Assembly: GCA_031553195.1 (NCBI GenBank)
Contig: JAVBLV010000055.1
Span: 1 to 17,546, forward strand
DNA from: JAVBLV01 sp031553195
GTDB taxonomy: Bacteria; Bacteroidota; Bacteroidia; Bacteroidales; P3
DNA: 17,546 bases
Direction: 5' to 3'
The notes under the pieces are model-generated. The model saw only the letters and a program-made list of their open reading frames with translations, made no database searches and had not been told where the DNA came from. Shown here in pieces: positions 5,914 through 14,031 of the stretch. Each line of letters opens with the position of its first letter. Position 1 is the first letter of the stretch. Position numbers and translations under genes: made by a program.

Positions 5914-7341
5914 ATGGATTTCAGTAATTTTTTGTTCATGCGTCACGAAATATCATTAACCTTGGTATTTATCATATTATTGATGTATGATTTAATTGCT
6001 TCAGGCGAACAAAAAAGAAAATATTTTCAAGCAATAGTTTGCACGTTTTTTGGCATTCATACTTTACTGGGATTTATAATCCCCTACGAAACGGAATCCG
6101 CTTTTGGCGGTATGTACGTAACCGGCAGCATGTATATCTTGGTGAAAAATTTGTTGAATGTCGGCGCATTGCTTATGTTTTTGCAAGCTAACAGTTGGTT
6201 GAAAAAAGAAGATACATTTTTTAAACGCGGAGAATTTTACGTTATTACTTTGTTTACCTTGTTGGGAATGTATTTTATGATTTCTTCAGGGAATTTTTTG
6301 ATGTTTTATATTGGGTTGGAGACCGCTTCTATTCCTATGGCGACATTGATTGCGTTTGACAAGTACAAAAACAAATCGGCCGAAGCCGGCGCTAAATATA
6401 TTTTGTCTGCCGCTTTTTCTTCGGGAATTATGCTATATGGCGTTTCCTTGTTGTATGGCGTTTCAGGTAGCATGTACTTTACGGAAATTTCCAATGCTCT
6501 CACATATAGTAACATGGCATTGTTAGGACTGGTCTTTTTCTTAACGGGACTGTTTTTCAAATTATCTATGGTTCCTTTTCATTTATGGACCGCCGATGTG
6601 TACGAAGGCGCGCCTACGCCCATTACCGCATATCTATCAACGGTTTCTAAGACATCTGTTGTATTCATTTTTATGGTATTGTTATTTAAAGTGTTTGCTG
6701 TTTTTATGGCCGAATGGCAAAATATTTTATGGTGGATGATTGTGATAACCATTACCGTTGGTAATCTTTTCGCGCTTCGTCAACACAATATGAAACGCTT
6801 TCTGGCTTTTTCATCCGTTTCGCAAGCAGGATATTTAGTGTTGGGCGTAATTGCCGCTACCGCTTCGGGAATGACCTCTGTTGTTTATTATGCTTTAATT
6901 TATATTTTCTCGAATTTCGCCGCGTTTGGCGTTATTCAAGCCATAGAAAGCAAAACAGGCAAAGTGGAAATGAAAGATTACAACGGATTGTATTCTACCA
7001 ATCCGAAATTAGCATTAATATTGATGTTTTCTTTGTTCTCATTAGGCGGAATTCCGATTATGGCAGGATTTTTCAGTAAATTCTTTATCTTTTCGGCAGC
7101 CGCCTCGCAAGGACAATATTTGTTGGTTTTCATTGCGTTATTAAACACCATTATGTCGTTGTATTATTATTTATTGCCAATAAAAGCCATGTTTATCAAT
7201 AAATCCGAAAATCCAATAGAACATTTTAAAACAGATACTTATGGGCGTATCGCTTTGCTCGTTTGCGTTATTGGTCTGTTTTTAATCGGTTTATATAGCC
7301 CAATTTATGAATATATCGGGCAGCAGGCGTTTGGGATGTAA
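5914..7341 (+). CDS. nuoN: NADH-quinone oxidoreductase subunit N
   Basis: NuoN is the antiporter-like subunit of complex I nearest the peripheral arm and translocates protons. The 475-aa product is of normal length with about 14 membrane segments. The TM5 glutamate is E136 in FYIGLETASIPMATL. The TM7 lysine is K216 in GLFFKLSMVPFHLW, followed by the signature ADVYEGAPTPITAYLSTVSKTSVV with the TM8 lysine K246. A further conserved segment, GGIPIMAGFFSKFFIF, lies near residue 380. In most bacteria it closes the nuo operon, and here it is also the last complex I gene. It is followed after 47 bases by an unrelated secreted peptidase. The start codon fits the family N-terminus and follows directly on the repeat block. 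Confidence 0.97.
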   Translation: MDFSNFLFMRHEISLTLVFIILLMYDLIASGEQKRKYFQAIVCTFFGIHTLLGFIIPYETESAFGGMYVTGSMYILVKNLLNVGALLMFLQANSWLKKEDTFFKRGEFYVITLFTLLGMYFMISSGNFLMFYIGLETASIPMATLIAFDKYKNKSAEAGAKYILSAAFSSGIMLYGVSLLYGVSGSMYFTEISNALTYSNMALLGLVFFLTGLFFKLSMVPFHLWTADVYEGAPTPITAYLSTVSKTSVVFIFMVLLFKVFAVFMAEWQNILWWMIVITITVGNLFALRQHNMKRFLAFSSVSQAGYLVLGVIAATASGMTSVVYYALIYIFSNFAAFGVIQAIESKTGKVEMKDYNGLYSTNPKLALILMFSLFSLGGIPIMAGFFSKFFIFSAAASQGQYLLVFIALLNTIMSLYYYLLPIKAMFINKSENPIEHFKTDTYGRIALLVCVIGLFLIGLYSPIYEYIGQQAFGM

Positions 7342-7388
7342 ATGCGATAAATAGTTATCGGGCTATTCAATAGGAACTTTTTTACAAT

Positions 7389-9092
7389 ATGCTGAAAAAT
7401 ATATGTTTATTATTCCTATTTCTTATATTTCCCCAGATCATATTTGCTCAAGATCAAAATGATTTAGCAAAACAATATTTAGATTCTCGCGGAGAAGTTT
7501 ACTTTCAATTTAAAGAGAACGATCCGGCGAAAATTCAATCGCTGTCAAAACTTATTTCTTTAGATAAACGAATCCGGTCGGAATGGTTTGCCTATGCAAA
7601 TGCTTTTGAATTTGAATTGTTTAAAAAAGAAAATCTCCCTTTCAAAGTCCTGGATCCTCCTTCGTTGCTTGCTACAAAAACAATTGTAATGGCCAATGAT
7701 GTTTCCGAAATGAAAAATTGGGACCGGTATCCGACATATTCTGTCTACCTTTCTCTTATGCAATCTTTTGCTCAAAATCATCCTGCATTATGCAAAATAG
7801 ATACCATCGGAAATTCTGTAAAAGGCCGACTTATATTAGCGGCAAGAATCGGCAAAGACATTGATCGGGCAAATTCGAATCCTGAATTTTTTTATTCCTC
7901 TTCTATCCATGGAGACGAACTGACGGGTTTTGTTCTTATGCTGAGATTGATTGATTATTTATTAGAAAATAATCAATCCAACCCATATATCGCTTATTTA
8001 CTTGAGAACATACAGATTTATATTAATCCGCTTATGAATCCCGACGGTACGTACAGGGTTTCGGACAGTACCGTGTTTGGCGCTACGAGATACAATTCAA
8101 ATAATGTGGATTTAAACCGGAATTTTCCGGATCCGTTTGGGACGATTTCCGCTAATTCAAGACAAAAAGAAACCCAAGTTTTGATGGATTATTTCTCGAA
8201 ACACAATTTTGTAATGTCTGCTTGCCTGCATGGGGGCGCAGAGGTGGTAAATTATCCGTGGGATAGTTATCTTACCCGACAGAAAAGCATTGCCGATAGA
8301 GATTGGTGGCAAATGATTTCAAAAGCGTTTGTGGATACTTGTAGAACCATAGATCCGAACCGGTTTTGGGATGTGACGGAATCGGGGATTACAGCGGGAG
8401 GCGATTGGTACATTATTCAAAATGGAAGGCAGGATTATGTGAATGCATATCATCATTGCAGAGAGGCTACGCTGGAAATATCCTACGAAAAATTGCCTTT
8501 TCCCGATAAATTGAATTATTATTGGGATTTGCTCGGCAAATCTCTTCTCCAGTATATGGGACAAGCCATATACGGACTTTCAGGGCAAATTACCGACTCC
8601 CTTACGTCGGAACCTTTACAGGCAAAGATCTGGATTAACAATTATGATAAAGATAATTCGCACATATATTCTTCATCTCTTTTTGGCGATTATCACCGTC
8701 CTTTAAAAGCGGGAACTTATTCTATTACTTTTTCGGCTCCCGGATACCGGACAAAAAAGATTTCGAATGTTAAGATAAACGATAATAATAAGGTGTTGTT
8801 AGACGTGCGGTTAACTCCGTTCAATCCATTCGAGAACGTGGGAAAAAATCAAATCGTATTTCCAAACCCGGCCAAAGACTACATTGAAATTATTTCTAAA
8901 AACGAACCTATTTCAAAGATTCAATTATATAGCATAAATGGGAAACTGATTCTGACCGAAACATTGGAAGAAGAAATTTATTCTTGGACTTCCAATCTAA
9001 AACAGCATGCTTTTGAACCGGGGGTTTATGTTTTTCGGATTTTTTTCTCCGACAATAACCCGGTCGAGGAAAAAGTTATTTTAATCCGGTAA
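7389..9092 (+). CDS. Secreted M14 zinc carboxypeptidase with T9SS sorting domain
   Basis: The 567-aa product starts with a clear signal peptide (MLKNICLLFLFLIFPQIIFAQ, cleavage near residue 21). The M14 catalytic domain spans about 115-390. The zinc ligands are H174 and E177 in HGDE and H281 in LHGGAEVVNYPWD. The substrate-binding pair N243-R244 sits in DLNRNF, and the catalytic glutamate is E363 in TLEISYE. A carboxypeptidase regulatory-like beta domain follows (about 395-475, GQITDSLTSEPLQAKI). The last 80 residues (VFPNPAKDYIEI through VFRIFFSDN to a final KVILIR) match the type A C-terminal sorting domain of the type IX secretion system. The enzyme is therefore likely exported to the cell surface or medium, where it removes C-terminal residues from peptides. 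Exact specificity cannot be read from the sequence. Confidence 0.93.
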   Translation: MLKNICLLFLFLIFPQIIFAQDQNDLAKQYLDSRGEVYFQFKENDPAKIQSLSKLISLDKRIRSEWFAYANAFEFELFKKENLPFKVLDPPSLLATKTIVMANDVSEMKNWDRYPTYSVYLSLMQSFAQNHPALCKIDTIGNSVKGRLILAARIGKDIDRANSNPEFFYSSSIHGDELTGFVLMLRLIDYLLENNQSNPYIAYLLENIQIYINPLMNPDGTYRVSDSTVFGATRYNSNNVDLNRNFPDPFGTISANSRQKETQVLMDYFSKHNFVMSACLHGGAEVVNYPWDSYLTRQKSIADRDWWQMISKAFVDTCRTIDPNRFWDVTESGITAGGDWYIIQNGRQDYVNAYHHCREATLEISYEKLPFPDKLNYYWDLLGKSLLQYMGQAIYGLSGQITDSLTSEPLQAKIWINNYDKDNSHIYSSSLFGDYHRPLKAGTYSITFSAPGYRTKKISNVKINDNNKVLLDVRLTPFNPFENVGKNQIVFPNPAKDYIEIISKNEPISKIQLYSINGKLILTETLEEEIYSWTSNLKQHAFEPGVYVFRIFFSDNNPVEEKVILIR

Positions 9093-9252
9093 GAGGTTGT
9101 TTAAATCTTTGTGGAAAAGATTTTTAGAGATAAGAATAGCGAGTTTGCAAGCGGGATTTTTTAAGAATAGTAGCGTTATTTGGTAAAAATTCCGACAAGA
9201 AAAGAGCATTTTTAGACTCAAAATACTTTATGGAAAATTTTAGGCAACCTCT
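9092..9252. mobile_element. MITE-like element with terminal inverted repeats
   Basis: AGAGGTTG (9092-9099) and CAACCTCT (9245-9252) form perfect 8-base terminal inverted repeats. Counting inward, about 15 of the first 19 positions of both ends agree (AGAGGTTG, then T, AAA and TTT in register). The 161-base interior is A/T-rich and has no reading frame of use. The first base of the element is the last base of the peptidase stop codon TAA. I see no convincing target-site duplication. Size and layout suggest a non-autonomous insertion element; the parent transposase is not in this window. Confidence 0.45.
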
Positions 9253-9322
9253 AAGTTATATATCGGAAATACCTGGGAAACCTGTCGCTTATTCTTTAAT
9301 GCAGAGTTGTTGAAATATATCG

Positions 9323-9330
9323 TATTTTTG
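9323..9330 (+). promoter_or_regulatory. Candidate -7 promoter element for gldA
   Basis: TATTTTTG fits TAnnTTTG and lies 90 bases before the preferred gldA start. TTG triplets at 9307-9309 and 9310-9312 are nearer than a normal -33 element, so the upstream half is weak. If used, the leader is about 80 bases and the alternative upstream ATG at 9345 would fall within it. Confidence 0.22.
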
Positions 9331-9419
9331 TATAGGAAGACGAGATGCGGGAAAACTTATTCTCAGTTCTCATTCTCAGAATTATAACGCAAGGTCATAC
9401 TTTAAATAAACTAGGAAAT

Positions 9420-10331
9420 ATGTCTATTCAGGTACGCGATGTGACGAAATTATACGGAGAACAGAAAGCGCTTGATAACGTTAGTTTTGATATTAGAAAA
9501 GGAGAAATAGCAGGACTACTGGGCCCTAATGGGGCAGGAAAATCAACTATGATGAAAATCATTACTTGTTTTATTCCGCCGACAAAAGGGAACGTTTCCG
9601 TTTGCGGATTCGATATTTTTGATCAATCTATCGAAGTGCGTAGAAAAATAGGGTATCTGCCCGAACATAATCCTCTTTATTTAGAGATGTATGTGAAGGA
9701 ATTTCTTGAATTCGTAGCCGGAATCTACAAATTGGGAAAGAATAAGCATCAGCGTGTGGACGAGATGATAGAAATGGTCGGATTAACAAAAGAATACAAG
9801 AAAAAGATTGGCGCGCTATCGAAAGGATATCGTCAACGGGTGGGTATTGCCCAGGCGTTGATACATAACCCGGAGGTTTTGATTTTGGACGAACCTACGT
9901 CGGGACTTGATCCGAACCAATTAGAAGAAATCCGTTCTTTAATTAAAACCGTTGGGAAAACGAAAACCGTTATTCTTTCCACTCACATTATGCAGGAAGT
10001 GGAGGCTATTTGCGAGAAAGTAATTATTATCAATAATGGAAAAATTGTCGCCGACGAATCTACAGAAAAATTAACCCATTTTAATTTGAACGACTCCAGG
10101 TTCTACATCGAATTCGAAACGGAGATCAATGTAGATATATTAAAAAAAGTGGAGGGAGTGGAATCCATCGTCAAACTTTCTCCAACAAGTTTTTCAATCA
10201 TTGCAAGAAAGGGAATCGATATCCGGCATCAAATTTTCCAACAGGCTATTGACCACAAATGGGTCGTTTTAACGATTCGTAAAGAAGAAGAAAGATTAGA
10301 AAAGATTTTCCAACAACTGACAAAAGAATAG
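9420..10331 (+). CDS. gldA: ABC transporter ATP-binding protein, GldA-like
   Basis: This is the ATPase of an ABC-2 type exporter, best matching GldA, the ATP-binding subunit of the GldA-GldF-GldG transporter known from gliding Bacteroidota. From the start used here (303 aa), Walker A is GPNGAGKST at 35-43 (K41), the Q-loop region is near 78-84, the signature LSKGYRQR lies at 133-140, Walker B is VLILDEPTSGLD at 153-164, and the switch His is in STHIMQEV. The C-terminal 80 residues form the variable domain typical of this subfamily. An open frame extends up to an ATG at 9345, but homologues begin at MSIQVRDVTKLYG, so 9420 is preferred. No permease gene (gldF/gldG) is adjacent. Many non-gliding relatives carry GldA-like ATPases, so motility should not be inferred. 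Confidence 0.88.
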   Translation: MSIQVRDVTKLYGEQKALDNVSFDIRKGEIAGLLGPNGAGKSTMMKIITCFIPPTKGNVSVCGFDIFDQSIEVRRKIGYLPEHNPLYLEMYVKEFLEFVAGIYKLGKNKHQRVDEMIEMVGLTKEYKKKIGALSKGYRQRVGIAQALIHNPEVLILDEPTSGLDPNQLEEIRSLIKTVGKTKTVILSTHIMQEVEAICEKVIIINNGKIVADESTEKLTHFNLNDSRFYIEFETEINVDILKKVEGVESIVKLSPTSFSIIARKGIDIRHQIFQQAIDHKWVVLTIRKEEERLEKIFQQLTKE

Positions 10332-10442
10332 TTTATTTGCTCATGGAAAATTCTGGCTTTTGTTTTTGAAACACTTTGAAAATCAAATATAGTAACTCCT
10401 TAAGAAATCCTCTTTGAATTTGGTTAATTATCCATTAAACAG

Positions 10443-11165
10443 ATGTATGTCATGAAAAAACAAATACCCAATGTCGTCACTTTGCTGAATCTTCTTTGCG
10501 GATGTATTTCTATTTATTTTACCTTAAGTTTGGGAGATTTAAAATATGCAGCTTTATTTATTCTTTTAGGCGCTGTCTTTGATTTTTTCGATGGGATGGT
10601 TGCCAGATTATTAAATGTATTATCGCCTATGGGAAAAGAACTAGACTCTTTGGCTGATGTTGTAACATTCGGAGCGGCCCCAGGATTTATTGCTTTTAAC
10701 TTAATTCATTCCATTCCTTTAGCTTTTGCCGCATTTTTAATTCCGATTCTTTCGGCTTATCGTTTAGCCAAATTTAATATCGACGAACGGCAGACTAGTT
10801 CTTTTATCGGATTGCCGACTCCGCCGAATGCATTATTCTGGGTTTCAATTGCATTTCTTTTGTCCGATTGCTATACCCCATTCCCTTTGGGAGAATGTTT
10901 CTTTTCCAATCTAAAACAATTCTTTTCAAATGAATGGATATTATTTCTATTGGCGATTATCTTTTCTATCTTATTGATTTCGAACATCCCGCTTTTTTCA
11001 TTAAAATTCAAGAATTTGAAATGGAAAGAGAATAAAATCCAGTTTATTTTCCTTATTTCCAGTGGTATATTGATCTTGTTGGTAAATATGGCGTCAGCTA
11101 TTTTTATTATCATTTTATATCTGATTTTTTCTATCATAAAAGACAAATCCAAATCTTTGCAATAG
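10443..11165 (+). CDS. pssA: CDP-diacylglycerol-serine O-phosphatidyltransferase
   Basis: PssA makes phosphatidylserine from CDP-diacylglycerol and L-serine, the precursor of phosphatidylethanolamine, in the inner membrane. The 240-aa product has the full CDP-alcohol phosphotransferase motif: D50-G51-x2-A54-R55-x8-G64-x3-D68-x3-D72, which binds the metal ions and CDP headgroup. Around it are about 7-8 hydrophobic helices, and the N-terminus QIPNVVTLLNLLCGC is typical of bacterial type II PssA. A second in-frame Met three codons on (10452, MKKQIPN) fits homologues equally well and may be the real start. The usual partner, phosphatidylserine decarboxylase (psd), is not adjacent. purS follows after 59 bases on the same strand. 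Confidence 0.93.
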   Translation: MYVMKKQIPNVVTLLNLLCGCISIYFTLSLGDLKYAALFILLGAVFDFFDGMVARLLNVLSPMGKELDSLADVVTFGAAPGFIAFNLIHSIPLAFAAFLIPILSAYRLAKFNIDERQTSSFIGLPTPPNALFWVSIAFLLSDCYTPFPLGECFFSNLKQFFSNEWILFLLAIIFSILLISNIPLFSLKFKNLKWKENKIQFIFLISSGILILLVNMASAIFIIILYLIFSIIKDKSKSLQ

Positions 11166-11174
11166 GGAAATCAG

Positions 11175-11222
11175 ACTTTAAATATCAAAAATACAGTTTA
11201 TTATAACTTTAAATATCAGAAA
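11175..11222 (+). repeat. 31-base tandem direct repeat before purS
   Basis: ACTTTAAATATCA occurs at 11175-11187 and again at 11206-11218, a spacing of exactly 31 bases. The match continues to 16 of 17 bases. The second copy ends two bases before the purS start codon. It may be a small duplication or a paired binding site in the purS leader; no riboswitch-like fold is evident. Confidence 0.4.
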
Positions 11223-11224
11223 AT

Positions 11225-11479
11225 ATGAAGTTTATTGCCGAAATTAACGTAATGCCTCAAAAAGCATTATTAGATCCTCAAGGGAAAGCGGTTACAGAAA
11301 GTATGAAAAGTATCGGTTTGCAACAAATTACAAATGTTCGTATAGGAAAACATATTACATTGGAAATAGAAGCGGCCAATAAAGAAGAAGCTTCTCAAAA
11401 AGTAGACGACGCCTGCCGGATGCTTCTACATAATCCGATAATGGAATTTTACGAATTTGTTTTGGTTGAAGAAAAATAA
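11225..11479 (+). CDS. purS: Phosphoribosylformylglycinamidine synthase subunit PurS
   Basis: PurS is the small structural subunit that links PurL and PurQ in the FGAM synthase complex, the fourth step of purine synthesis. The 84-aa length is normal. Family features are the opening strand KFIAEINVMPQKALLDPQGKAV, then VRIGKHITLEIEA, the helix EASQKVDDACRMLLHNPIME and the closing strand FYEFVLV. Neither purL nor purQ is nearby. Many Bacteroidota also have a large single-chain PurL that does not need PurS, so whether this protein works in FGAM synthase here depends on genes outside the window. It is followed after only 2 bases by queA, so translation of the two is probably coupled. Confidence 0.92.
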   Translation: MKFIAEINVMPQKALLDPQGKAVTESMKSIGLQQITNVRIGKHITLEIEAANKEEASQKVDDACRMLLHNPIMEFYEFVLVEEK

Positions 11480-11481
11480 GA

Positions 11482-12687
11482 ATGGATTCTATTGATTCTA
11501 TTTCTATTGCCGATTTTGATTATGTTTTGCCGGATGAAAAAATTGCGCGTTATCCTCTTTCCAACAGGGACGAAGCAAAATTGTTAGTTTATAAAAATAA
11601 TCAAATTTCCGGGCATACGTTTTATCAACTACCCGAATTTTTAGAGAATGAGAGTTTACTGGTTTTTAATAATGCGAAAGTAATCCCTGCGCGACTCTTT
11701 TTCCATAAATCATCGGGAGCCGTAATTGAAATTTTTTGTCTGGAACCGGTTGACGTTTATAAACAATCCAGTCCGGTTCAATGGAAATGTTTTATCGGCA
11801 ACAATAAACGCTGGAAAGAAGAACTCCTATCCGGAACGTTCGACATACATGAAAAGAAAATTACGGTCAATGTTCAACGAAAAAACCAGACAGAGGGAGC
11901 ATGGATTGTTGAATTCTCATGGGATGATTCTTCGCTTTCTTTTTTCGACTTATTGGAACAAATAGGAAAAATACCTTTGCCTCCTTATCTGAAACGTGAA
12001 ACGGAAGAAACGGACAGAAAATCATACCAAACCATTTATGCTAAAGAAAAAGGATCGGTAGCGGCTCCTACGGCAGGTTTGCATTTTACAGACAGGGTAT
12101 TTTCCGGGTTAGAGCAAAAAGATATTCAAACAGATTTTGTTACGTTGCATGTAGGCGCGGGAACTTTTAAGCCTGTTGCAACCGAAAAGATTACAGATCA
12201 TTACATGCATACGGAAAAGGTAATGATTCGGAAAGATACAATCATCCGGTTATTTGAACATTTGGATAAACCTGTTGTTCCGGTTGGGACAACTTCCGTC
12301 CGAGTGTTGGAATCTTTATATTGGTTTGGAGTTAAACTTCTGATTGATAAGGAAAATTCATCTGAGATGTTTATTAGTCAATGGGATCCTTATTTAGAGA
12401 AATACAATCGATCTATTTCCGTAAAAGATGCATTACAAGCGGTTCTAACCCAATTACAAACCGAAAATAAAGATTTTCTATATGGCGGAACCCAATTAAT
12501 GATTATTCCCGGATACCGTTTTAGAATTGTAACAGGGCTCGTTACAAATTTCCACCAACCGAAAAGCACATTGCTACTCTTGATTGCCGCTTTGGTTGGA
12601 GAGAGGTGGAGAGAAATATATGCTTATGCGTTGGCAAACAATTTCCGGTTTTTAAGTTATGGGGATTGTTGTTTGTTTTTGAAATAG
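11482..12687 (+). CDS. queA: S-adenosylmethionine:tRNA ribosyltransferase-isomerase
   Basis: QueA transfers and isomerises the ribosyl part of S-adenosylmethionine onto preQ1 in the tRNA wobble position, giving epoxyqueuosine; it acts in the cytoplasm. The 401-aa product is longer than the E. coli enzyme (356 aa) but in line with Bacteroidota versions. Diagnostic blocks are FDYVLPDEKIARYPL at the N-terminus, NAKVIPARL, KIPLPPYLKRETEETDRKSYQTIYA in part, AAPTAGLHFT at 194-203, LHVGAGTFKPV, VPVGTTSVRVLE and VTNFHQPKST at 354-363. The C-terminus FRFLSYGDCCLFLK matches the usual FxSYGDxxLxL ending. It begins 2 bases after purS. No other queuosine gene is in the window. It converges on the dCMP deaminase gene with a 33-base gap in which I see no clear terminator hairpin. 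Confidence 0.96.
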   Translation: MDSIDSISIADFDYVLPDEKIARYPLSNRDEAKLLVYKNNQISGHTFYQLPEFLENESLLVFNNAKVIPARLFFHKSSGAVIEIFCLEPVDVYKQSSPVQWKCFIGNNKRWKEELLSGTFDIHEKKITVNVQRKNQTEGAWIVEFSWDDSSLSFFDLLEQIGKIPLPPYLKRETEETDRKSYQTIYAKEKGSVAAPTAGLHFTDRVFSGLEQKDIQTDFVTLHVGAGTFKPVATEKITDHYMHTEKVMIRKDTIIRLFEHLDKPVVPVGTTSVRVLESLYWFGVKLLIDKENSSEMFISQWDPYLEKYNRSISVKDALQAVLTQLQTENKDFLYGGTQLMIIPGYRFRIVTGLVTNFHQPKSTLLLLIAALVGERWREIYAYALANNFRFLSYGDCCLFLK

Positions 12688-12720
12688 TAGATAAAACATC
12701 GAAGAAGTTTGAAAGGCTTG

Positions 12721-13239
12721 TTAGTTATTATTCTGTCCTGTTTGTCCGTCGTACCGTAGCACCTCCTCATGAAAATATTCCAGTTGGATATTGGCTTGTT
12801 TAAACATTTGTTCGCTTTCTTCGCCCGCATGATATTTCCGTTCGCAAACAACCCGTTTTATTCCGCAATTAATAATCAACATAGCGCAGGTTCTGCAAGG
12901 AGTCATCCGGCAGTATAAAGTCGATCCCTCAAGAGCAATTCCTTTCCGGGCAGCCTGGCAAATAGCATTTTGTTCGGCATGAACAGTCCTTACGCAATGA
13001 TTTGTAATGGTTCCATCTTCATGGATCATTTTTTTAAACAAATGTCCCTCGTCGTCGCAATGCGGCAATCCCATTGGAGATCCCACATAACCGGTAACCA
13101 AAATCTGACGGTCTTTAACAATTACGCATCCGCTTCTCCCTCTGTCGCATGTAGCCCGTTTAGAGGCCGCATTGGCAAGTTCCATAAAATATTCATCCCA
13201 CGAAGGACGTATCGATTTATTACTCATATTGTACGGCAT
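12721..13239 (-). CDS. Deoxycytidylate (dCMP) deaminase
   Basis: The 172-aa protein belongs to the cytidine/deoxycytidylate deaminase zinc family and most resembles dCMP deaminase (ComEB-like), which converts dCMP to dUMP for thymidylate synthesis. The zinc site is H87-A-E89 (HAEQNA, with E89 as the proton shuttle) and P114-C115-R-T-C118 (PCRTC). The N-terminal part WDEYFMELANAASKRATCDRGRSGCVIV is characteristic of dCMP rather than tRNA-adenosine or cytidine deaminases, as is the extra loop GLPHCDDEGHLF, which in relatives holds a second metal or substrate contacts. The C-terminus YDGQTGQNNN is ragged. A second Met at residue 5 is an alternative start. It is the last gene of a minus-strand run, 25 bases after the NlpC/P60 gene. 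Confidence 0.93.
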   Translation of the reverse strand: MPYNMSNKSIRPSWDEYFMELANAASKRATCDRGRSGCVIVKDRQILVTGYVGSPMGLPHCDDEGHLFKKMIHEDGTITNHCVRTVHAEQNAICQAARKGIALEGSTLYCRMTPCRTCAMLIINCGIKRVVCERKYHAGEESEQMFKQANIQLEYFHEEVLRYDGQTGQNNN

Positions 13240-13264
13240 TGATATTTTAAATTTACTTTTGAGT

Positions 13265-14029
13265 TTATCGAGAAGTCGATTGAATGCGTTTTATCAGACA
13301 TAGAGAATGTGTGTAAACTTTTTTCTCGCGATCAAAGATGCCTTTTTCATTTATTTTATCTATCCTCACGCACCCTGAAGAATGGATGACTTTGGAACTT
13401 CCTAAATAAATTCCCACATGCGTAATCTTGTTCGCTTCGTTATTAAAGAATAATAAATCGTTTTTTTGAGCTTCCCGAAGAGAATTGACGACTTTTCCTT
13501 GTTCTGCTTGTTGCTCTGCATCTCTATGCAGGCTTATATTATTTATTTTGAATACTTGTTGCGTAAAACCCGAGCAATCTATACCGAAAGGAGATCTTCC
13601 TCCCCAAAGATACGGACTTCCTACATAAGATAACGCTATTTTCTCTATTCCCGGAGGGAATAATGCTATTCCAATTTTTTGTATGGAAAAGGTTTGACCT
13701 GCTACAGTGAAACTCTGCACAAGCGGCAAACACGAACCCTTCAGAATAGGAATTTTCTTATTATTGGAATAGAGAAAAATAGAAGACCGGATAACAAAAT
13801 TATCCCATTGAGAAATATTTTTATATTCTTGCTCCGATATTTTCAAGAATTGCTTAGAATCCATCCATCCGACATATTTGTCAAAATGCATTTCTATTTT
13901 TACCCATTTTTCTTGTTCCTCAAGAATTTGAAAAATATCTCCAAATAACAGTTGAGACGCCATTTCGGCTGCGTCTGATGGAAGCGTCCTCAAAGGCGCT
14001 GCCGCTAAATGACAAAATCCATATTCCAT
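13265..14029 (-). CDS. C40 family peptidase, SH3 + NlpC/P60
   Basis: The 254-aa protein has an N-terminal bacterial SH3-like region (about 1-65, with LRTLPSDAAEMASQLLFG and KYVGWMDSKQF), probably a second SH3-like domain (about 75-125), and a C-terminal NlpC/P60 cysteine peptidase (about 128-245). The catalytic triad is C152 in GIDCSGF, H204 in THVGIYLG and H216 in VIHSSG. Such enzymes cut gamma-D-glutamyl-diamino acid bonds in peptidoglycan stem peptides. There is no signal peptide: the start MEYGFCHLAAAPLR is already in the SH3 domain. It may therefore act in the cytoplasm on imported muropeptides, as proposed for recycling enzymes of this group, or be exported by other means. It starts 2 bases after the upstream DUF4294 gene stops, so the two are likely translationally coupled. 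Confidence 0.92.
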   Translation of the reverse strand: MEYGFCHLAAAPLRTLPSDAAEMASQLLFGDIFQILEEQEKWVKIEMHFDKYVGWMDSKQFLKISEQEYKNISQWDNFVIRSSIFLYSNNKKIPILKGSCLPLVQSFTVAGQTFSIQKIGIALFPPGIEKIALSYVGSPYLWGGRSPFGIDCSGFTQQVFKINNISLHRDAEQQAEQGKVVNSLREAQKNDLLFFNNEANKITHVGIYLGSSKVIHSSGCVRIDKINEKGIFDREKKVYTHSLCLIKRIQSTSR

Positions 14030-14031
14030 TG

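Noticed and set aside
7345..7383. Possible terminator after nuoN (CGATAA-ATAG-TTATCG stem and a T run)
   Set aside because: The T run starts 17 bases after the stem and the stem is short and A/T-rich, so it does not fit an intrinsic terminator.
9345..9419. 25-codon upstream extension of gldA
   Set aside because: The added residues are not ABC-ATPase-like; homologues begin at the Met encoded at 9420.
12970..13242. 90-codon plus-strand frame opposite the dCMP deaminase
   Set aside because: Antisense shadow of a gene with clear zinc-site motifs on the other strand.
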